49,038 bases of DNA from Bacteroidota bacterium (GCA_026391945.1 JAPLDA010000007.1:1-49038), one strand, 5' to 3'. Positions 1 to 9,422 are shown, counted from the stretch's first letter. Program-made: numbers and translations. The notes: a model not told the origin generated them from the sequence alone.

Positions 1-486
1 CATTACTTTTGATTATCAGATTATTAACCTGCAAAAGCAATGAATAAAATTCAAATCGTTGCACCCCTTCAACCCCTCTAAACCTCAATAGAATCAATAC
101 TTTCAAAGAACTTTATTAATAAACATCAAAACAGTAGTGATAACAAATGAAACCTCAAAAAAAGATGATCGAATGATTTTTCAAAAATAAAAAAATATTC
201 CATTATAAAAGACGACTCTTAACCATTTTCAAAATCCCTGGTTTTTCCATCTCCCAGTGTTCCATGTTTCATTGGAGAACTTCCTTTTTCAGGATCGGTT
301 TCCCACATCCTGAAAAATTCAATTTGCAATTTAAAAAAATAAAATGCTTTTATTTGCCCCCGGGAAAAAATTGCGAATTGCGAATTTTTGGTTACGAATT
401 GAAAAAAATCGCAACCATTATTCGCAATTTAAAATCCGAAATCCGCAATTGCCAGATTGAAACATTACTACTAATCAAATACATTA
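1..486. other. AT-rich non-coding stretch before topA
   Basis: No convincing gene is present. The only open frame of note (264-539, plus) runs into topA in another frame, is rich in Phe, Lys and Ile, and looks like chance. The one clear structure is the hairpin repeat at 369-429. No promoter matching the Bacteroidota TTTG/TAnnTTTG pattern stands out. Confidence 0.6.
369..429. repeat. Hairpin repeat, copy 1 (AATTGCGAAT variant)
   Basis: AATTGCGAAT occurs at 369-378 and overlapping at 376-385. Its perfect reverse complement ATTCGCAATT lies at 420-429. It belongs to the same family as the AATTACGAAT hairpins in the 29-36 kb region, with G in place of A in the arm. It lies about 60 bases upstream of the topA start. 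Confidence 0.6.
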
Positions 487-1236
487 ATGTCCAAAAACCT
501 TGTCATCGTAGAGTCGCCTGCCAAAGCAAAAACCATTGAAGGATATCTCGGGAAAGATTTTACCGTGAAGTCGAGCTACGGCCATGTGCGTGACCTGGTG
601 AAAAGTGGTATGGGCATCAACATCAAAAAGAATTTTGAACCGGTTTACGAAATCAGTCCCGATAAAGCGGATGTGATTAAGGAACTTCAGAAACTGGTGA
701 AGAAAGCTGATATCGTATGGTTGGCAACGGATGAGGACCGCGAGGGAGAAGCCATTTCATGGCATTTGTTTGAAGCGCTCGAACTCGATGAAAAAAATAC
801 GAAGCGGATTGTGTTTCATGAAATCACGAAGAAGGCGATCACGGAAGCCATCCTCCATCCGCGAAGCATTGATAAACACCTCGTGGATGCACAACAGGCA
901 AGGCGAGTACTCGACCGCCTCGTAGGTTTTGAACTTTCTCCCGTTCTCTGGAAAAAAGTAAGACCGTCTCTTTCTGCCGGTCGCGTTCAATCGGTGACCG
1001 TACGACTTGTGGTAGAACGCGAAAGGGAAATCGATTCGTTTAAAATAACTTCTTCTTATAAAGTAGTAGCTTTTTTTGAAGATAGCGGCAAGACTTTCAA
1101 AGCGGAACTTCCTAAAAAATTCAAAAAGAAAGAAGAAGCGGAAGAGTTTCTAAAGAGTTGCATCGGCGCTGATTTTAATGTGAAGAACCTCGAAGTGAAA
1201 CCGGGAAAGAAATCTCCTTCCGCAACCTCGAAGTGA
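487..1236 (+). CDS. topA: DNA topoisomerase I, N-terminal part (frame broken)
   Basis: This is the N-terminal 249 residues of a bacterial type IA topoisomerase, which relaxes negative supercoils. It begins MSKNLVIVESPAKAKTIEGY, the standard TopA Toprim start. The metal-binding DxDxE motif appears in WLATDEDREGEAISWH, followed by the start of the cleavage domain (SAGRVQSVTVRLVVERE). The frame stops at 1236 because a 38-bp unit is duplicated in tandem (1186-1261), and 38 is not a multiple of three. Removing one copy joins this frame exactly to the next one and gives a normal protein of about 822 residues. As read, this piece lacks the catalytic tyrosine and could not work alone. The family assignment is certain. 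Whether the break is real or an assembly error cannot be told from the sequence. Confidence 0.93.
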   Translation: MSKNLVIVESPAKAKTIEGYLGKDFTVKSSYGHVRDLVKSGMGINIKKNFEPVYEISPDKADVIKELQKLVKKADIVWLATDEDREGEAISWHLFEALELDEKNTKRIVFHEITKKAITEAILHPRSIDKHLVDAQQARRVLDRLVGFELSPVLWKKVRPSLSAGRVQSVTVRLVVEREREIDSFKITSSYKVVAFFEDSGKTFKAELPKKFKKKEEAEEFLKSCIGADFNVKNLEVKPGKKSPSATSK

Positions 1237-1261
1237 AACCGGGAAAGAAATCTCCTTCCGC
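1186..1261. repeat. Exact 38-bp tandem duplication inside topA
   Basis: Bases 1186-1223 and 1224-1261 are identical copies beginning AACCTCGAAGTG and ending CTCCTTCCGC. The duplication shifts the topA frame by two. With one copy removed, the translation continues without a break through VKNLEVKPGKKSPSAPFTT. Confidence 0.97.
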
Positions 1262-2993
1262 ACCGTTTACTACTTCCACGCTTCAGCAGGAGGCAAGCCG
1301 TAAACTCGGATACTCTGTTTCGCAAACCATGGTGATCGCACAGAAGCTTTATGAAAGCGGGAAGATTTCTTACATGAGAACAGATTCTGTGACTCTTTCC
1401 CAGGATGCTCTCGAAATGGCGAAGAATGTGATCCTTTCCAATTACGGAGAAAAATACCTGGAAATCCATCAGTATAAAACCAAGCAGGCATCGGCACAGG
1501 AAGCTCACGAAGCCATTCGCCCGACCGATATGGCTGTTGAAGTGGTTGACGGCGATTCACGTGATCAGCGTCTCTACGACCTGATCAGGAAAAGAACACT
1601 GGCATCGCAGATGGCTGATGCCGTTCTCGAGAAAACGGTCGTCACCATCTCCTCGTCACAGTCGGCGGAAGAGTTTGTCGCCACCGGTGAAGTCATTAAG
1701 TTCGATGGATTTCTGAAAGTGTATTTTGAAGGAACCGATGACGAAGACGATGACAAAGCGGAGGGAATTCTTCCTGCCATGAACATCGGCGATAACCTGA
1801 AAATGATGGAAGCTTCTGCCACAGAGCGTTTCACGCATCCTGCCGCAAGGTACACGGAAGCTTCGCTGGTAAAAAAACTCGAAGAGTTGGGAATCGGTCG
1901 TCCGTCGACGTATGCTCCAACCATTTCAACCGTACAAAAAAGAGGATACGTGGTGAAAGAAGAACGAACCGGAACGGAACGTTCGTATCATGTACTTGAA
2001 CTGAAGGGCGGAAAAATTTCACACCTCACGAAAACAGAAAATACAGGAGCCGAAAAAAACAAACTGTTCCCTACTGATATCGGAATGGTGGTAACAGATT
2101 TTCTCGTGTTGAATTTCAAAGACATCCTCGATTATAATTTCACGGCTTACGTGGAAAAGGAATTCGATGACATTGCAAACGGTGAGTTGAAATGGCAGAA
2201 GATGATCCAGGAATTTTACGGGCCGTTTCATGAAAACGTGGAGGTGACCACAGAGACTTCCGAGCGCGCTTCAGGAGAAAAAATTCTCGGGAAAGATCCT
2301 GCCACCGGTCTCACTTTGTTGGTTCGTGTCGGGCGTTTCGGTCCGATGGCACAAATCGGAACCACCGAAGAAGTGGAAGCCGGAAAAATTGAAAAGGCGC
2401 GTTACGCCAAGCTTCGTCCCAATCAGCGGATAGAAACGATCACGTTTGAAGATGCCATTGACCTGTTCAGGCTTCCGAGAACACTTGGATTGTTTGAAGG
2501 AGAAAATGTGGTTGTTGCCATCGGCCGTTTCGGTCCGTATGCAAAACATAAAGATGCATTTGTTTCTTTGAAAAAGGAAGATGATCCGTACACCATTACC
2601 CTTGAACGCGCCATTGAAACCATCGAAGAAAAAAGAAAAGCGCAGGCCGAACGGATCATCAAGACTTTTGCTGAAGATTCCGGTGTGCAGGTTCTTAATG
2701 GCCGCTGGGGACCTTACATAGCGGTGAAAGACAAGAATGTAAAAATACCGAAGGAGCGTGATCCGAAATCGCTGACGCTTGAAGAGATTTATGAGCTGGC
2801 AGCCAATGCGCCTGAACCGAAACGGTGGGGAAGAAAATCGTTCGGGAACAAGAATGCAGGAGGCTTTCAGCCGAATAAATTCGCAAAGAAAAAATCAGTG
2901 CCGGCAGAAGCCCCGGTAAAAAAAGCGGCAGCAAAGAAACCGGCTGCAACGAAAGCCCCGGCAAAAAAATCTCCTGCTAAGAAGAAAAAATAA
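1233..2993 (+). CDS. topA: DNA topoisomerase I, C-terminal part (frame broken)
   Basis: This is the rest of TopA, in the frame that follows the duplication. It holds the active-site tyrosine in SGKISYMRTDSVTLS, the GIGRPSTYAPTI motif, and the C-terminal repeat modules (GRFGPMAQIG, GRFGPYAKHK, GRWGPYIAVK) that bind single-stranded DNA. The tail is a Lys/Ala/Pro-rich stretch resembling histone H1 tails, common in this phylum. The nominal GTG start at 1233 lies inside the duplicated unit and is unlikely to be a true start. Together the two parts make one topA gene. If the break is real, the cell would need slippage or another topoisomerase, so an assembly or sequencing error is a serious possibility. 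Confidence 0.93.
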   Translation: MKPGKKSPSAPFTTSTLQQEASRKLGYSVSQTMVIAQKLYESGKISYMRTDSVTLSQDALEMAKNVILSNYGEKYLEIHQYKTKQASAQEAHEAIRPTDMAVEVVDGDSRDQRLYDLIRKRTLASQMADAVLEKTVVTISSSQSAEEFVATGEVIKFDGFLKVYFEGTDDEDDDKAEGILPAMNIGDNLKMMEASATERFTHPAARYTEASLVKKLEELGIGRPSTYAPTISTVQKRGYVVKEERTGTERSYHVLELKGGKISHLTKTENTGAEKNKLFPTDIGMVVTDFLVLNFKDILDYNFTAYVEKEFDDIANGELKWQKMIQEFYGPFHENVEVTTETSERASGEKILGKDPATGLTLLVRVGRFGPMAQIGTTEEVEAGKIEKARYAKLRPNQRIETITFEDAIDLFRLPRTLGLFEGENVVVAIGRFGPYAKHKDAFVSLKKEDDPYTITLERAIETIEEKRKAQAERIIKTFAEDSGVQVLNGRWGPYIAVKDKNVKIPKERDPKSLTLEEIYELAANAPEPKRWGRKSFGNKNAGGFQPNKFAKKKSVPAEAPVKKAAAKKPAATKAPAKKSPAKKKK

Positions 2994-3054
2994 ATTTTCA
3001 GCAACAGGTTACCTGTTTCAGAAGATCGACAGTAATTTTTAAAACCCAAACCCA

Positions 3055-4224
3055 TTGGACATTTCCGTTTTCTTTGAACCGCTTGACAGATCAAGGTTTG
3101 ATGTGTATGACGACCAGAAAACCGTGATGGGAAATGTGGTGAAAAAATTTCTTGACCCCGAAAAATTTCCTGACCGTGAAGGATGCCAGGTCGCATTCAT
3201 CGGTTGCGGCGAAGACCGTGGTTCGGTCATGAATGACGGCTGCGGAAAAGCGCCGGACATCATCCGTGAAAAATTTTACCAACTGAAGAAAGCAAAGCAC
3301 TCGTATAAAGTTGTTGACCTCGGGAATATCCGGTTAGGTGAGTCATTGAAAGACACCTACGCGGCATTGTCGGCCATCATGATGGAATTGCTGAAGGAAG
3401 GAATTCTGCCGGTTGTTCTCGGTGGAAGCCAGGATCTGACATTCGCGCAGTATGTAGCCTACCAGCAGATGGAAGAAACGGTGAACATCGTATCGGTGGA
3501 TGCCAAGTTTGACCTGGGATCAACCGAAGAAGAAATCCGTTCGAGTACGTACCTGGGGAAAATAATTCTGCATGAGCCGAATTTTCTTTTCAACTTCAGC
3601 AGCATCGGATACCAGACGTATTTCGTCGGTCACGACCAGGTGGAATTGATGGACAAACTTTACTTCGATGCTTACCGTCTTGGCCAGGTGAGGAAGGACA
3701 TGGAGGAAGTGGAACCGATCGTCAGGAATGCCGACATTCTCAGTTTTGATCTTACCGCTATCCGCCAGTCGGATGCACCCGGGAACGGCAATGCTTCTCC
3801 CAACGGATTTTATGGAGAAGAAGCCTGCCAGATCATCCGCTACGCTGGTATCAGCGACAAACTAACGTCCATCGGTTTTTATGAAACCAATCCGCTGTTC
3901 GATAACCACGACCAGACTTCTCACCTCGTCGCACAGATGATCTGGTATTTTATCGACGGGTTTTACAGCAGGAAAAAAGACATGCCGGTTTCGAACAAAT
4001 CAGGCTTCGTGAAGTACCGAGTGGCATTGAAAAAATCGGAACAGGAAATTATTTTTTACAAGAGCAAAAAAAGCGGCCGTTGGTGGATGGAAGTTCCATA
4101 CCCAAATGCAAAGACAAAATACCATCGTCATCACCTCATTCCATGCTCATACAAAGATTATGAAACGGCGTGCAAGGACGAGATGCCGGAGCGCTGGTGG
4201 CAGGCTTTCCAGAAGATCAGTTAA
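3055..4224 (+). CDS. Arginase/formimidoylglutamase-fold protein with degenerate metal sites
   Basis: This 389-residue protein belongs to the ureohydrolase (arginase/agmatinase/HutG) fold and is usually annotated in Bacteroidota as formimidoylglutamase. The start is TTG at 3055: a stop lies five codons upstream, the next ATG is 24 codons in, and the N-terminus MDISVFFEPL is a plausible family start. The three metal motifs are all recognisable but altered. GGGHD reads GGSQD (123-127), DAHxD reads DAKFD (149-153), and SxDxDxxDP reads SFDLTAIRQSDAP (from 230). Two histidines and at least one aspartate that normally hold the manganese pair are missing. Hydrolase activity is therefore doubtful and the true role is unknown. 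It sits between topA and the secretion block. Confidence 0.75.
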   Translation: MDISVFFEPLDRSRFDVYDDQKTVMGNVVKKFLDPEKFPDREGCQVAFIGCGEDRGSVMNDGCGKAPDIIREKFYQLKKAKHSYKVVDLGNIRLGESLKDTYAALSAIMMELLKEGILPVVLGGSQDLTFAQYVAYQQMEETVNIVSVDAKFDLGSTEEEIRSSTYLGKIILHEPNFLFNFSSIGYQTYFVGHDQVELMDKLYFDAYRLGQVRKDMEEVEPIVRNADILSFDLTAIRQSDAPGNGNASPNGFYGEEACQIIRYAGISDKLTSIGFYETNPLFDNHDQTSHLVAQMIWYFIDGFYSRKKDMPVSNKSGFVKYRVALKKSEQEIIFYKSKKSGRWWMEVPYPNAKTKYHRHHLIPCSYKDYETACKDEMPERWWQAFQKIS

Positions 4225-4307
4225 CCGGGATTTTTACGATCTTCCCGAATCACCAGTTTTTCTACAAAATGTTCTGTTTACTTTAACAATCCGGAGCTGA
4301 AAAAAAT

Positions 4308-4340
4308 TTTGTTTTTATTTTTTCTTTTTACTTACTTTAC
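4308..4340 (+). promoter_or_regulatory. Possible promoter for the porP-gld block
   Basis: TTTG at 4308-4311 is followed after 21 bases by TACTTTAC at 4333-4340, six of eight matches to the Bacteroidota TAnnTTTG box. It lies 66 bases upstream of the porP start. The match is imperfect, so this is tentative. Confidence 0.35.
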
Positions 4341-4406
4341 CCGCTCTAAGAAATTACAAGGAAACACGAGAGTTCGATTTTTACGAAAAATTACTCACCG
4401 CACGAT

Positions 4407-5324
4407 ATGAAAAAAGTCTACTTTGTTTTGATTCTGATTGTTTTCGGAAGCACGACCGCATGGGCACAGCAAGATCCCCAGTTCAGCCAGAACATTTTCA
4501 CAAAATTAGCGGTTAACCCTGGTTTTGCCGGAGCAAACGGAGCTTACTGCGGTACCCTTCTATACCGCAACCAGTGGACAGGTTTCGGCGGTGAACCAAA
4601 GACGATGTTGTTTACCGGGGACGCTTACATCGATGACATCAGCAGCGGAGTTGGTTTAACGGTTATTTCCGACCAGTTGGGATTTGATAAAAACCTCGGG
4701 ATACGTGCGGCATATGCTTACAGGACACAACTTGGTTCTGGAAAATTAGGTATTGGTGCTGACTTCGGACTGATGCAAAAATCCATTGACGGATCTAAAT
4801 TTATTTACAACGACGGCCCCGATGCAAGCATTCCTACCAACAATGTCAGTGGTGGTACTTTTGATTTGGGTTTCGGTTTGTATTACAACACCGATAAAAT
4901 GTTTGTTGGTGCTTCAGCTTCCCATCTCACAGAAGGAGAAATCAAATACAGCAACATCAAAACAAAATTAGCAAGGCATTATTATTTACAGGGAGGATAC
5001 AGTGTCGGATTAACCTCTTCACTCGATTTAAAACCATCGCTTCTTGTTAAGACTGATGGCGCTTCCACGCAAATGGATATCAACGCCAACCTGGTGATCA
5101 ATAACAAATATTGGGGAGGATTATCTTACCGTTTGCAGGATGCCATCGTCATCATGGTCGGAATGGAAATCATTCCAAACCTGAAGTTCGGATATTCATA
5201 TGATCTTACTACGTCAGATATAAAAACTTACAGCAGCGGAACGCATGAAGTGATGCTCGGATATTGCTTCAAGCCGGTGAAAGTGATTCATCGCCAGTTC
5301 CATAGAAATGTAAGATTCCTCTGA
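4407..5324 (+). CDS. porP: PorP/SprF-family type IX secretion outer-membrane protein
   Basis: This 305-residue protein has a signal peptide (MKKVYFVLILIVFGSTTAWA, cut before QQDPQFSQ) and a predicted beta-barrel body. The opening QDPQFSQNIFTKLAVNPGFAGA and the later FRNQW-like LLYRNQWTGFGGEP are hallmarks of the PorP/SprF family. PorP proteins couple secreted cargo or gliding adhesins to the type IX machinery in the outer membrane. Its place directly before gldK matches the porP-porK-porL-porM-porN order known from Porphyromonas, which supports PorP rather than one of the many stand-alone SprF paralogues. There is a 161-base gap to gldK. Confidence 0.88.
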   Translation: MKKVYFVLILIVFGSTTAWAQQDPQFSQNIFTKLAVNPGFAGANGAYCGTLLYRNQWTGFGGEPKTMLFTGDAYIDDISSGVGLTVISDQLGFDKNLGIRAAYAYRTQLGSGKLGIGADFGLMQKSIDGSKFIYNDGPDASIPTNNVSGGTFDLGFGLYYNTDKMFVGASASHLTEGEIKYSNIKTKLARHYYLQGGYSVGLTSSLDLKPSLLVKTDGASTQMDINANLVINNKYWGGLSYRLQDAIVIMVGMEIIPNLKFGYSYDLTTSDIKTYSSGTHEVMLGYCFKPVKVIHRQFHRNVRFL

Positions 5325-5509
5325 TAATTCTGGATTTGCCTGGAGGGATACAGGTTAAATTTGATGAAACTATAAATAGTGGTAAGGCGTTAAAGTAGTT
5401 CACACTAAAAATGAACACAATAATATTTTATCGGATTCGTTTTGGTAATTAATTCAGTATCACAATATCTAAGCCCATTAGTCAAATGATTCAGAAACCA
5501 ACAGGACTC

Positions 5510-6772
5510 ATGAGATACGCTAAAGTTTTCTCGATTGTTCTGCTCATCCTGGCGGGATGCAAAGGTGGTAACAAAGGCGAATTGACGGGAGTTCCTCATC
5601 GCGATAAATGGTATCAGGCTGATCCATACGGAATGGTTTACATTCCTGCAGGATCGTTCACGATGGGACCAAGCGACCAGGACATCGCATACACCCTCAC
5701 CTCGCAGGGAAAAACAGTAACAGTTCCTGCTTTTTACATGGACAATACTGAAATCACCAATAACGAATACCGCCAGTTTGTTTATTGGGTACGCGATTCA
5801 CTTGCTCACCGCCTGCTCGGGGGAGAACATCTTGTTGACGAAGGAGAATATGGCGAACACATCAACTGGCGAGCGAAAATCAAATGGGATGATGAACAGA
5901 ATGTGGAAACTCTTGCCGAACTTTTTCTTCCGGAAACAGAACGCTTTTACCGCAGAAAAGAAATTGATACCCGTAAACTTAATTTTGAATACTACTGGAT
6001 CGACCTCGTATCTGCTGCTCAGAAAGCAAACCGTGAACAAGGTTTAAAAGACCGTTCCGTATTCATCAAGAAAGATGTGATCAATGTGTACCCGGATACT
6101 TTATCATGGATGGCTGATTACGTGTATTCATACCATGAGCCTTTAACACAGATGTACTTCTGGCATCCTGCTTATGACGATTATCCCGTGGTAGGCGTTA
6201 CCTGGAAACAGGCGCGGGCATTCTGCATCTGGAGAACCCAGTTACTGAACAGCTACCTCGCCGAAAGCGATGATGCATTTGTGCAGTATTTCAGGTTGCC
6301 ATCAGAAGCTGAATGGGAATATGCAGCTCGCGGCGGACTGGAATTATCTCCGTATCCATGGGGTGGCCCGTACATCCGCAACAGCCGCGGTTGTTTTCTT
6401 GGAAACTTCAAACCGATGCGCGGAAATTATATGGATGACGGTGGTGTGTACACTGTGAAAGCAACATCCTACTGGCCGAACGATTACGGTTTATATTGTA
6501 TGGCCGGTAACGTTGCGGAATGGACCAGCAATGCATATGATGAGTCGGCATACAGTTTTACTCATGATGTGAGTACCAATTATGAATACGAGGCCAAGGA
6601 AACAGATTCGCCTGCGTTAAAAAGAAAAGTTATCAGAGGGGGTTCATGGAAGGATGTTGGTTGGTATCTTCAAACCAGCACCCGTTCTTACGAATATCAG
6701 GATACAGCCAAATGTTATGTAGGTTTCCGCTGTGTCATGAGTTTCTTGGGGCGAGATAAATCAGATTATTAG
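5510..6772 (+). CDS. gldK: Type IX secretion/gliding lipoprotein GldK (PorK)
   Basis: GldK is an outer-membrane lipoprotein that forms the periplasmic ring of the type IX secretion system together with GldN. I chose the ATG at 5510 because it gives a compact lipoprotein signal (MRYAKVFSIVLLILAGC, lipobox cysteine 17). An ATG at 5486 is also in frame and would add eight residues. The body is an FGE-sulfatase/SUMF1-type fold: FTMGPSDQDI, MDNTEITNNEYRQF, FRLPSEAEWEYAARGG, GNVAEWTSNAYD and VIRGGSWKDVGW are all present. In GldK this fold is structural rather than enzymatic. Length is normal. It is followed by gldL after 115 bases. Confidence 0.95.
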   Translation: MRYAKVFSIVLLILAGCKGGNKGELTGVPHRDKWYQADPYGMVYIPAGSFTMGPSDQDIAYTLTSQGKTVTVPAFYMDNTEITNNEYRQFVYWVRDSLAHRLLGGEHLVDEGEYGEHINWRAKIKWDDEQNVETLAELFLPETERFYRRKEIDTRKLNFEYYWIDLVSAAQKANREQGLKDRSVFIKKDVINVYPDTLSWMADYVYSYHEPLTQMYFWHPAYDDYPVVGVTWKQARAFCIWRTQLLNSYLAESDDAFVQYFRLPSEAEWEYAARGGLELSPYPWGGPYIRNSRGCFLGNFKPMRGNYMDDGGVYTVKATSYWPNDYGLYCMAGNVAEWTSNAYDESAYSFTHDVSTNYEYEAKETDSPALKRKVIRGGSWKDVGWYLQTSTRSYEYQDTAKCYVGFRCVMSFLGRDKSDY

Positions 6773-6887
6773 GATTTTCTCCCAGTTGAAAAAAAGTATT
6801 GATTTCCTGTCTGCTGAATCAAAGTATTTCATTCAGTTATTAATCATTATTGTCTAACCAGAATAACACACCAAACTCAATTTCACT

Positions 6888-7697
6888 ATGGGACTTACGG
6901 AGCTAACGCAAGGAAAAAAATTCAAAAAATTTATGGCAAGATTATACGGATGGGGAGCATCTGTCGTAATCATTGGAGCCTTGTTTAAAATTCAGCACTA
7001 CCCGGGCGCAGGTTTAGCACTGGTATTAGGGTTGGGTACGGAAGCCGTCATCTTCTTCTTTTCTGCTTTTGAGCCGCCGCATGAAGATGTGGATTGGTCG
7101 CTGGTGTATCCTGAACTTGCCGGCATGCAGGATGAAGATGCCATGGACAGGAAGAAAAAGAAAGCCATCAAGGATCCTGTTGCCCAGTACATGGATAAAT
7201 TACTTGCCGATGCCAACATCGGTCCCGATATGATTTCCAGTTTAGGTGCTGGTTTGAAGTCATTGGGAGACAACACCGGGAAACTGGCAGATCTCAGCAA
7301 TGCTACCGTTGCTACCGATGAATACGTGAAGAACGTAACCCAGGCTACTCAATCCGTTGGCAATTTATCGAACTCTTATACCAAAGCTGCACAGGCTGTG
7401 GAACAACTGTCATCTTCTACTGATGACGTGCGTGTTTACAAAGACCAGGTGGTTTCGGCAGGTAAGAACCTCGCAGCATTGAATGCCGTTTATGAACTGC
7501 AGTTGCAGGATTCCAATGAACACCTGAAGCAGACCAGCAAATTCTATGAAGGTATCAATGAGTTGATGTCGAATTTAAGTTCTTCACTGAACGATACAAG
7601 AAAATACCGTGAGGAAGTAGCTCTTCTTGCAAAGAATTTATCCCAGCTCAATACCGTTTACGGCAACATGCTGTCGGCTATGACTCTTAAATCTTAA
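6888..7697 (+). CDS. gldL: Type IX secretion/gliding motor membrane protein GldL (PorL)
   Basis: GldL is the inner-membrane stator-like part of the rotary motor that powers type IX secretion and gliding using the proton gradient. The 269-residue product has two closely spaced membrane helices near the N-terminus (about residues 20-35 and 41-60, joined by FKIQHYPGAG). The acidic residue Glu52 sits within the second helix (LGLGTEAVIFFF). Intramembrane glutamates in this segment are known to matter for GldL function. A long cytoplasmic region follows, with repeated helical segments (AALNAVYELQ, SQLNTVYGNM) likely to form coiled coils. It lies between gldK and gldM, 56 bases from the latter. Confidence 0.95.
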   Translation: MGLTELTQGKKFKKFMARLYGWGASVVIIGALFKIQHYPGAGLALVLGLGTEAVIFFFSAFEPPHEDVDWSLVYPELAGMQDEDAMDRKKKKAIKDPVAQYMDKLLADANIGPDMISSLGAGLKSLGDNTGKLADLSNATVATDEYVKNVTQATQSVGNLSNSYTKAAQAVEQLSSSTDDVRVYKDQVVSAGKNLAALNAVYELQLQDSNEHLKQTSKFYEGINELMSNLSSSLNDTRKYREEVALLAKNLSQLNTVYGNMLSAMTLKS

Positions 7698-7753
7698 GCG
7701 CTGATTATTTCGTTCATCAACACCACTCTTAACCCGACAAACACACCACCGAT

Positions 7754-9403
7754 ATGGCACAGGGAAAGTTAACCCCCCGGCAGAAGATGATTAACATGAT
7801 GTACCTCGTGTTAACAGCCCTGCTGGCTCTTAATATCACCAAGGAAGTCATCAATGCTTTTGTTACCATCAACGACAGCATTGAAATTTCGAAGGGAAAC
7901 ATTGAAAAGAAAAACGCTGATACGTATGCAGCTTTCAAGCAGGCCATGTCAGTGGATGCAAGTAAATACCAGGCGGTAAATGCAAAAGCTCAGAATATCA
8001 GGAAAGCAGCCGACAGCCTCGTGATGAATATTCAGACACTGAAAGAAAACCTGATCAGGGAGTCCGATAAAGTAGACAAAGGGAAAAATACTCCTGAGTT
8101 AAAGGAAATGGAGAGGAAAGACGATTATGATGTGCCAACAACAGTGATGTGTGGAACGGAGCAGGATGGAAAAGGAAAAGAAGCAACGCGGTTAAAAGCC
8201 ATGATGGAGCAATTCAAAAAAACAATCGTTGCCAACCAGCCTGATAATCCATCTACAGATTATCAGAAAAGCCTGAACATTTTATTAAATACCAGTGATC
8301 CTGATCCAAAAAGTGAAGCTTATAAGAGTGAAGGAAAAAGAACCTGGGAAATGAATAATTTTTATCATAACCCTGTTGTTGCGACTGTGGCTCTTCTAAC
8401 GAAGTATCAAAGCGATGTGCGCAATGCGGAATCTCATATTACGGATGATCTTCTGTCATCAGTGGATAAAAACATTATCAAACTTAACCAGTTTACGGCG
8501 AAGGTAATTGCGAACAGTACCGTCGTTACGATCGGCAGCGATTACCAGGCTGATGTATTTCTTTCAGCCACATCCTCTACGATGGCACCGGAAGTTTTTA
8601 TTGGTGCTACAACGGATTCCGCCGGCAGTAAAAACTGCAAAGGATGCGATGCAAAACCACTTCCTGTTGCTGACGGATATGGAAAGTATACCGATCGCCC
8701 GGGATCAGAAGGAGAAAAAAAATGGAGCGGAGTCATCCGTGTGAAGAAACCGGATGGCAGCTACGAACATTATCCTTTCAGTGAATCATACCAGGCTCAG
8801 AAACCAAACAGTGTGGTATCAGCGGATAAAATGAACGTGCTTTACATTGGCGTGGATAACCCGATGTCCATTTCAGTTCCCGGTGTTTCGAATGACAAAG
8901 TAAAAGTTTCGATTGAAGGCGGTGGCGGTTCATTGAAAGCAAATACACAGGCAGGAGGCGGACACTACATCGCTAGCGTCACCACTGTTGGAAAATCGAC
9001 CATTAAAGTTTCTGCAGAAATAGCCGGTAAGCCAATGCCGATGGGAAGTTTTGAGTACCGCGTGAAACGTGTTCCCGATCCGGTCGCAACTATTTCGAAC
9101 AGCAAAGGCGGACCGATCAACAAAAACCTTCTCGCTGCCGGAACCTTGATTCCCGTTCTCGAGAATTTTGATTTCGAATTATTCTTTAAGATCATGAGTT
9201 TTAAAATCACCATTGTTCAAACCGGTAAAGACCCGCTTGAACTCGAGGGACAAGGCAACCAGTTGACTCAACCCATGCGTGATGCCGTTTCCAAACTTCG
9301 TGGTGGTTCTAAAGTTTACATTGAATACATAAAAGCAAAAATGGCAACAGGGGCTGATCAGTCAACCCGCAGTTTGTCGCCGATGAGCTTCGTGATACAG
9401 TAA
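7754..9403 (+). CDS. gldM: Type IX secretion/gliding motor protein GldM (PorM)
   Basis: GldM has one N-terminal membrane helix and a long periplasmic arm that carries motion from the GldL stator to the GldK/GldN ring. The start MAQGKLTPRQKMINMMYLVL is the canonical GldM N-terminus. The helix covers roughly residues 13-30 (MINMMYLVLTALLALNI) and is followed by a helical first periplasmic domain. The later beta-rich domains include GVDNPMSISVPGVSNDKVKV, a conserved GldM C-terminal landmark. At 549 residues it is of normal family length. Gap to gldN: 23 bases, containing a clear Shine-Dalgarno sequence. Confidence 0.95.
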   Translation: MAQGKLTPRQKMINMMYLVLTALLALNITKEVINAFVTINDSIEISKGNIEKKNADTYAAFKQAMSVDASKYQAVNAKAQNIRKAADSLVMNIQTLKENLIRESDKVDKGKNTPELKEMERKDDYDVPTTVMCGTEQDGKGKEATRLKAMMEQFKKTIVANQPDNPSTDYQKSLNILLNTSDPDPKSEAYKSEGKRTWEMNNFYHNPVVATVALLTKYQSDVRNAESHITDDLLSSVDKNIIKLNQFTAKVIANSTVVTIGSDYQADVFLSATSSTMAPEVFIGATTDSAGSKNCKGCDAKPLPVADGYGKYTDRPGSEGEKKWSGVIRVKKPDGSYEHYPFSESYQAQKPNSVVSADKMNVLYIGVDNPMSISVPGVSNDKVKVSIEGGGGSLKANTQAGGGHYIASVTTVGKSTIKVSAEIAGKPMPMGSFEYRVKRVPDPVATISNSKGGPINKNLLAAGTLIPVLENFDFELFFKIMSFKITIVQTGKDPLELEGQGNQLTQPMRDAVSKLRGGSKVYIEYIKAKMATGADQSTRSLSPMSFVIQ

Positions 9404-9416
9404 TATTCCTAAAAAC

Positions 9417-9422
9417 AGGAGG
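9417..9422 (+). promoter_or_regulatory. Strong Shine-Dalgarno site before gldN
   Basis: AGGAGG lies four bases before the gldN ATG at 9427. It is notable because Bacteroidota genes, including most in this window, usually start without a clear Shine-Dalgarno sequence. Confidence 0.7.

Noticed and set aside
264-539. Open frame of 91 codons overlapping the topA start
   Set aside because: It is AT-driven and overlaps both the hairpin repeat and the start of topA in another frame. No family resemblance.
1186-1261. Programmed ribosomal frameshift in topA
   Set aside because: The shift is fully explained by an exact 38-bp duplication. There is no slippery heptamer with a downstream structure, and topA is not known to use programmed shifting.
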